Source: an uncultured Eubacteriaceae bacterium (lineage in GTDB: Bacteria; Bacillota; Clostridia; Eubacteriales; Eubacteriaceae). From it: a DNA stretch of 9,179 bases. Where the stretch lies: positions 1 to 9,179 of the forward strand of contig CANQNI010000057.1 in assembly GCA_947625175.1 (NCBI GenBank). Reading direction: 5' to 3'. The notes beneath the pieces are model-generated. The model was given only the letters and a program-made list of their open reading frames with translations. It made no database searches and was not told where the DNA came from. The number at the start of each line of letters is the position of its first letter. The first letter of the stretch is position 1. Below, in pieces: positions 5,622 to 9,179 of this stretch. A program made the translations under genes and the position numbers.

Positions 5622-7686
5622 CAACTACAGTATTTTTTCCATAGCCATAAGCTTTAGCGAAATTTTCCATAATTTCTGATTCGTTATACATTCCTCTAAT
5701 ATATTCTTGTAATAATGGTTTAAGATAATCAGTCCATAGTTCGTCAAAATTTAAATATTCTAATTTTAAAAAGTAAGAAGCACCGATTTGATAATCTTCA
5801 TTCAAATCTTCAATTTTTAAGATTTCGTTATTTAGAGAGGTCATTCGATTTATAGCTTCATTTTCCAGTTCTTCATCCTTTAATTCTGTTAACATATCAG
5901 CACTATTATTAGCTTTTAATTCAATAAATCTAAATCTTCTCCTCATAGCAAAATCAAAACTATCAACAGAACGATCAATATCGTTCATAGTTCCAATGAT
6001 ATAAACATTACTTGGTACATAAAATTTTTCTTCTGGATCTTCATGTAGATTTGAATATTGGGTTTTTATTTGACCGGCTTTTCCGCGATATTCAGGATCA
6101 ATAGAGAAAAATAATTCACCAAATATTTTAGACATTTCTCCTCTATTAATTTCATCAATAATAAAAACGTAATTTTTGAGTTCTTCATTTTCGACATTTG
6201 GACTTACGATTTTTTCCATTAATTTTGATATTTCTTTATATAGAGCAAAGTAATAAGAATAGCTTTGTCTAGTATATTTTTGATTAAAAAAATTAGTAAT
6301 ATCTTTGATTTTTTTAAAAGTTTTATCTGCTTCAAGCATTTCTTTTAAAGTTTTTAAACTTAAGGTTAGTTTGTTAACTGTATTATTATCAGGAATAGAA
6401 ATATAAATAAAATTGTCGGTAACATTAGTTATTGAAAATTTGTTTCCACTAACTGTTCTAAAAATATCGAAGTCAAAATCAATATTTGATAAAAATAAAT
6501 CAATAGCATTATCTACTAAATATTCTTTTTCTATTGTTTCTTTAGGTTTATTTACATTTTCATAATTTTTTCTTGCTCGGCTGACGAATTCTTTAAAAGT
6601 TCCATCATGAAGTTCAAAACTCATAGTTCCGTCTTCATTTATTATTGGTCTAAGTCCCTCAATAAAATCAGAATAATCATAGTTTGGATGAAATTGAACC
6701 ATATCAATCTGACTTTTTTGATCTTCAGTTAATTCAGAGTATTCACTACAAGCCCCAAAACTAACTACATCAGCAGCTATTCTTTTTGCTAAATAAGTTT
6801 TACCGGTTCCTGGAGCTCCTCGAATAATTAAATTCTTTGAGTTAATTAAATTAAAAGAATCTTCGTAATTATACTGATTAACATTTTGACTTAATTCTTC
6901 AGTAACTTTCTCATTAATTGAATTATCTTCAGACTCTTTAAAATCTTTGTATTCATAATTTAAAATGAATTGATCGTTAGGATTTCCGAAGCGTTTTAAA
7001 CATTCCTGAACAAAGTAGAGAGTTGAAAAGATATTCCAACAATATATTATAAAATTCTGATTGTTTCCATAATAAGTTAGATATTGAATTGTTTTTGTAT
7101 GAACATTTTGAAACTCTTCTATATTTTTAAAAATCCCTCTTTTCCAATCTAAATTTGGTCTATACTTGCATACAGGAAAGTTTAATTTCTCTTCTTCGGT
7201 TAAATTAGAAATATCATTTTCGAAAATTTGAATAGCTAATTTAGGTAATGTTTGATTACTTTTTCTTTTTTCACCCTTTCTATATTTTCGTGTTATTACT
7301 GAACCATCAGACTTTAGAAAATAAGTGTCAACTGGTTTATAACTATCACCTTTATATAAATCATTTATATCAAAATTTGGATCAGTTGAAGTGATATTAT
7401 CTGCTGTAATTACTAATTCAAAACTATTTTCATTATTATTTGAAATCTGAAATCCTAATTCTTTTAAATAACTTCTTGCTTGTATTGAATTAAAATCGTC
7501 TGTGCTAATTTCTTTTCCATATTTTAAATTTTGAGCAACAGCAATAACATATTTAGGAGGATATTCTTTGCCATTGTCTGTAACTACTTTATAATCTCTG
7601 ATTTGGTTTGGTCTGGGAATTCCATTTTCATCAATATATTCAAAAGCTTTTATAATATCGTTTTTGTTTAATTCCTGAATTTCCAT
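5602..7686 (-). CDS. mcrB: McrB-type AAA+ GTPase restriction subunit with unusual N-terminal region
   Basis: Motor and DNA-recognition subunit of an McrBC modification-dependent restriction system, 694 residues. The AAA+ domain (about 280-690) has Walker A GAPGTGKT (290-297), MVQFHPNYDYSDFIEGLRP (329-347, a McrB hallmark), Walker B VFIIDEINRGEMSKIFGELF (507-526), sensor 1 IIGTMNDIDRSVD (563-575) and arginine finger RRRF (582-585). A long insertion (about 365-500) separates Walker A and B. The N-terminus is not the E. coli McrB type. Residues 5-81, with DYKVVTDNGKEYPPKYVIAVA and LKELGFQI, resemble the head domain at the start of ScoMcrA-like proteins, and residues about 90-245 are an unrecognised, tryptophan- and tyrosine-rich region likely to read the DNA. 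The target base is unknown. ATG at 7686 follows AGGA at ten bases' spacing. It overlaps mcrC and is the first gene of the minus-strand operon. Confidence 0.94.
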   Translation of the reverse strand: MEIQELNKNDIIKAFEYIDENGIPRPNQIRDYKVVTDNGKEYPPKYVIAVAQNLKYGKEISTDDFNSIQARSYLKELGFQISNNNENSFELVITADNITSTDPNFDINDLYKGDSYKPVDTYFLKSDGSVITRKYRKGEKRKSNQTLPKLAIQIFENDISNLTEEEKLNFPVCKYRPNLDWKRGIFKNIEEFQNVHTKTIQYLTYYGNNQNFIIYCWNIFSTLYFVQECLKRFGNPNDQFILNYEYKDFKESEDNSINEKVTEELSQNVNQYNYEDSFNLINSKNLIIRGAPGTGKTYLAKRIAADVVSFGACSEYSELTEDQKSQIDMVQFHPNYDYSDFIEGLRPIINEDGTMSFELHDGTFKEFVSRARKNYENVNKPKETIEKEYLVDNAIDLFLSNIDFDFDIFRTVSGNKFSITNVTDNFIYISIPDNNTVNKLTLSLKTLKEMLEADKTFKKIKDITNFFNQKYTRQSYSYYFALYKEISKLMEKIVSPNVENEELKNYVFIIDEINRGEMSKIFGELFFSIDPEYRGKAGQIKTQYSNLHEDPEEKFYVPSNVYIIGTMNDIDRSVDSFDFAMRRRFRFIELKANNSADMLTELKDEELENEAINRMTSLNNEILKIEDLNEDYQIGASYFLKLEYLNFDELWTDYLKPLLQEYIRGMYNESEIMENFAKAYGYGKNTVVDENEDT

Positions 7687-7739
7687 TTCTTATCTATCCT
7701 TAAATTAAAATATTTTTATAATTTTAGTTTCTCTATTTT

Positions 7740-7745
7740 ATTATA
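7740..7745 (-). promoter_or_regulatory. Candidate -10 box for the mcrB operon
   Basis: A perfect TATAAT on the minus strand (plus-strand ATTATA at 7740-7745) lies 53 bases before the mcrB ATG. No good -35 box stands at 16-18 bases. The ribosome binding site AGGA follows at 7700-7697. This is the best promoter candidate in the 246-base divergent gap between mcrB and the glutamate racemase gene. Confidence 0.4.
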
Positions 7746-7884
7746 CGAAATAAAGTTTTTAGTAAGATTCTTTAAATTAATTATGAAAATGTATATCTAA
7801 ATAATAAGGTATTTTAGGCTTCAAAAATAAAAATTCAAATTCCTACTAATCTGGTTTTAATTATGAATACCTTTCCTTTTTCGT

Positions 7885-7890
7885 TATAAT
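7885..7890 (+). promoter_or_regulatory. Candidate -10 box for the glutamate racemase gene
   Basis: A perfect TATAAT lies 42 bases upstream of the ATG at 7933. The -35 region is weak (TTATGA at 7861-7866). An AGGA ribosome binding site at 7925-7928 is four bases from the ATG. Confidence 0.4.
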
Positions 7891-7932
7891 AATAAATTAA
7901 GTCATTATTTATTGAAAATTATATAGGAACTT

Positions 7933-8172
7933 ATGGACAGACATGCTATTGGTTTGATTGATTCCGGTGTTGGTGGATTTACTGTTCTAAAAGAATTACA
8001 AATTGCTTTTCCAAATGAAGATTTTATCTACTTTGGTGATTCCAAAAATATGCCATATGGCGAAAAGACAAATGCTGAAATTATCAGTTTAGTTAATTCT
8101 GGTATTCGTTTTCTCTTAAATAAAGATGTTAAACTGATCATACTAGCCTGTAACACTGCTTCCTCACAGGCC
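7933..8172 (+). CDS. murI: Glutamate racemase, N-terminal fragment truncated at contig junction
   Basis: Converts L- to D-glutamate for peptidoglycan in the cytoplasm. About 80 residues of a usual ~260 are present. GLIDSGVGGFTVLKEL (residues 7-22) carries the catalytic-site Asp10-Ser11. YFGDSKNMPYGEK (33-45) and LACNTASSQA (71-80), with catalytic Cys73, are typical MurI motifs. After residue 80 the frame runs on to 8490 as low-quality, GC-rich sequence (GSEALTTSSREA...) that is the antisense of a DUF4956 gene and shows no MurI motif; the second catalytic cysteine region (GCTHYP) is missing. The true gene is therefore cut at about 8160-8172. ATG with AGGA four bases upstream gives a good start. 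The MurI identity is firm; the exact last native base is not. Confidence 0.9.
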
Positions 8173-8178
8173 GGATCC
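8160..8178. other. Probable chimeric junction between two genomes
   Basis: Base composition changes from AT-rich to GC-rich within a few bases. The plus-strand murI gene and the minus-strand DUF4956 gene, which face each other, both lose their 3' ends here. A GGATCC hexamer sits at 8173-8178. No terminal repeat, integrase or attachment-site duplication is visible. A few shared bases (around CAGGCC) prevent an exact breakpoint. Confidence 0.85.
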
Positions 8179-8642
8179 GAAGCGTTGACGACCAGCAGCA
8201 GGGAGGCCGTGCCCGCCGGAGTCAGTTCCAGCCCGAACAGGCCGATCGTGGCCAGCAGGTTCACGGCCAGCGCGATCTCAAACATCCCCGCCCCGCAGAT
8301 GATGCCGTTGCTGATCGACCAGAACAGGAACACCAGATCTTTGGACGATTTGACCGCCGTGCGGAAACGGACGATGGAGAGCGCGCCCACCATGCCGAGC
8401 GAGATGACCAGATTGGACTGCATGGCCAGAATGATCCCCGCCGTCACGACGGAGATCAGCGCCAGCGAGATGTGGAAATCTCTGTCGTAAAGGCTCCGCC
8501 GCGCGGAAACGTAGTACACCAGAAACAGATAGAGCGCAAACGCCGTCGTGACGGCCAGCACGACCAGGATCTGCGCCAGAGAAAGGTTGTTGCCGGAAAA
8601 GCCGTCCAGCACGGACTTTTTCAGCATGTCTTTAAACGTCAT
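8173..8642 (-). CDS. DUF4956 membrane protein, 3' end lost at the junction
   Basis: Integral membrane protein of the DUF4956 family, commonly found beside VTC-domain polyphosphate polymerase genes in Bacillota and others; its exact role is not established. About 156 residues are present of roughly 220 usual. Membrane segments lie at about 22-45, 57-95, 103-118 and 121-146. The family hallmark SLGMVGALSIVRFRTAVKSS (81-100), followed by DLVFLFWSISNGIICGAG (102-119), is intact. The ATG at 8642 has GGAGG five bases upstream and lies 11 bases inside the end of the VTC gene, so the two are translationally coupled. The frame formally stays open to 8028, but past about 8172 it only reads the antisense of murI. 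High GC, unlike everything left of the junction. Confidence 0.87.
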
Positions 8643-9179
8643 CGGTTCCTCCCATTCTGCCGCCGGGCGCTGCGGCGCAGCGGCACAGGTAGTATTTGGA
8701 AAAGCTGGTGCGGCGCGCCGCCCCCAGCTCCAGCTGCCGTTTCAGATACTCCGGCAGAAACGTATCGTATTTGACTTCCAGCACGTGCCGCCCCGCGGGC
8801 AGCACCGGACGCCCCGCCAGCTCCGGCTCAAAAAAGCGGTCAAACGCGGTGGCGGCGGCGATGTTGCGGTCGAACGTGATCCGCACGTTGCCCGTCCGGC
8901 ACACGTAGGCCGTCCGCTCATAGCTTACGATGACTTTCGGCCGCATCCGCCCAAGGCGCTGCCGCAGCGCAAACTGCCGCACCAGCGCGGGCGCGTCCCG
9001 GAGCGCCTGCTCCGTCACGGGAAGAAACCCGCCCCGCAGCAGGAGCCGCGCCTGCTCTCTGTCCAGCGCCGCCTGCTCTTTGCGGGTCATCCCGTTTTTC
9101 TTGCTCTTTTTTTCGAGCGTGACGACATCCGCCCCGGCGTCGTACAGGCGCACGCGCCATTTTTCCCGCGGATCGGTCC
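8632..9179 (-). CDS. Polyphosphate polymerase (VTC) domain protein, 5' end outside window
   Basis: C-terminal part (about 182 residues) of a VTC-domain protein. VTC domains polymerise polyphosphate from ATP inside a beta-barrel tunnel lined with basic residues. The frame is open to the window end, so the GTG at 9153 is internal and the true start lies beyond 9179. Tunnel-type motifs seen in order are EKWRVRLYDAG, VTLEKKSKKNG, VIVSYERTAYV, NVRITFDRNI and HVLEVKYDTFLPEYL, each with the alternating charged residues typical of the CYTH/VTC fold. It ends ...GGTDDV and overlaps the DUF4956 gene by 11 bases. The VTC-DUF4956 pairing is known in many bacteria, often near CotH-like or surface protein genes. 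This segment belongs to a GC-rich genome different from the rest of the window. Confidence 0.88.
   Translation of the reverse strand, partial: TDPREKWRVRLYDAGADVVTLEKKSKKNGMTRKEQAALDREQARLLLRGGFLPVTEQALRDAPALVRQFALRQRLGRMRPKVIVSYERTAYVCRTGNVRITFDRNIAAATAFDRFFEPELAGRPVLPAGRHVLEVKYDTFLPEYLKRQLELGAARRTSFSKYYLCRCAAAPGGRMGGTDDV

Noticed and set aside
8028..8172. Minus-strand extension of the DUF4956 frame to 8028
   Set aside because: This stretch is AT-rich and antisense to the conserved start of murI; the DUF4956 similarity stops at the junction.
8160..8178. Genomic island or prophage boundary as explanation for the GC change
   Set aside because: No integrase, tRNA target or direct repeat is visible, and both facing genes are cut at one point; an assembly or cloning join is simpler.
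8173..8490. Plus-strand open frame continuing murI into GC-rich DNA, giving a 185-residue fusion
   Set aside because: The part after residue 80 is antisense to a clear DUF4956 gene, is low-complexity in S, A and T, and has no glutamate racemase motif. It is an artefact of the junction.
8472..9160. Other open frames in the GC-rich tail (8472-8774 and 8696-8908 on plus, 8918-9160 on minus)
   Set aside because: They are long only because GC-rich DNA has few stops; the VTC and DUF4956 frames explain this DNA.

Overview
Most of the window (about 1-8170) is AT-rich DNA of a low-GC Gram-positive type (Bacillota, probably an anaerobe of the Clostridia or Negativicutes kind). This reading rests on the EF-G2-like factor, a DUF3842 protein, an ECF-transporter S component, strong AGGAG/GAGGTG ribosome binding sites, TTG starts and short intrinsic terminators. 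No species can be named from the sequence alone. The last ~1 kb (about 8170-9179) is strikingly GC-rich, with quite different codon use. It almost certainly comes from another genome, so the window looks like a chimeric contig joined at about 8160-8178.

Layout. (1) 2-1099 +: the C-terminal half of an EF-G2-type translation factor, closed by a good hairpin terminator. (2) 1257-2298 +: a likely two-gene unit, a DUF3842 protein followed by an integral-membrane ECF S component (vitamin uptake, substrate unknown), closed by a second terminator. (3) 2376-3481: about 1.1 kb poor in genes. Its one convincing gene is a 54-residue coiled-coil protein on the minus strand with its own ribosome binding site and terminator; there is also a bulged hairpin of unknown meaning. 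(4) 7686-3482, minus strand: mcrB, mcrC and an OGG-type DNA glycosylase, tightly packed (genes overlapping or 7 bases apart) and probably one transcript. McrB is a AAA+ GTPase with an unusual N-terminal region, McrC is a PD-(D/E)XK nuclease, and the glycosylase is an 8-oxoguanine-type base-excision enzyme. The glycosylase frame is cut by one in-frame TAA that separates the catalytic lysine from the catalytic aspartate, and the rest of the gene is intact after it. (5) 7933-~8172 +: the N-terminal 80 residues of glutamate racemase, stopping in the middle of a conserved motif at the junction. (6) ~8173-9179, minus strand: a VTC-type polyphosphate polymerase domain gene (5' end outside the window) overlapping a DUF4956 membrane protein gene whose 3' end is lost at the same junction.

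The most interesting biology is the McrBC cassette with a base-excision glycosylase as its third gene. Two different kinds of enzyme that act on altered bases are co-transcribed, which could be a defence against phage DNA with modified bases or simply a housekeeping repair gene caught next to a restriction system. The premature stop in the glycosylase and the chimeric right end are the two points any user of this annotation must know.
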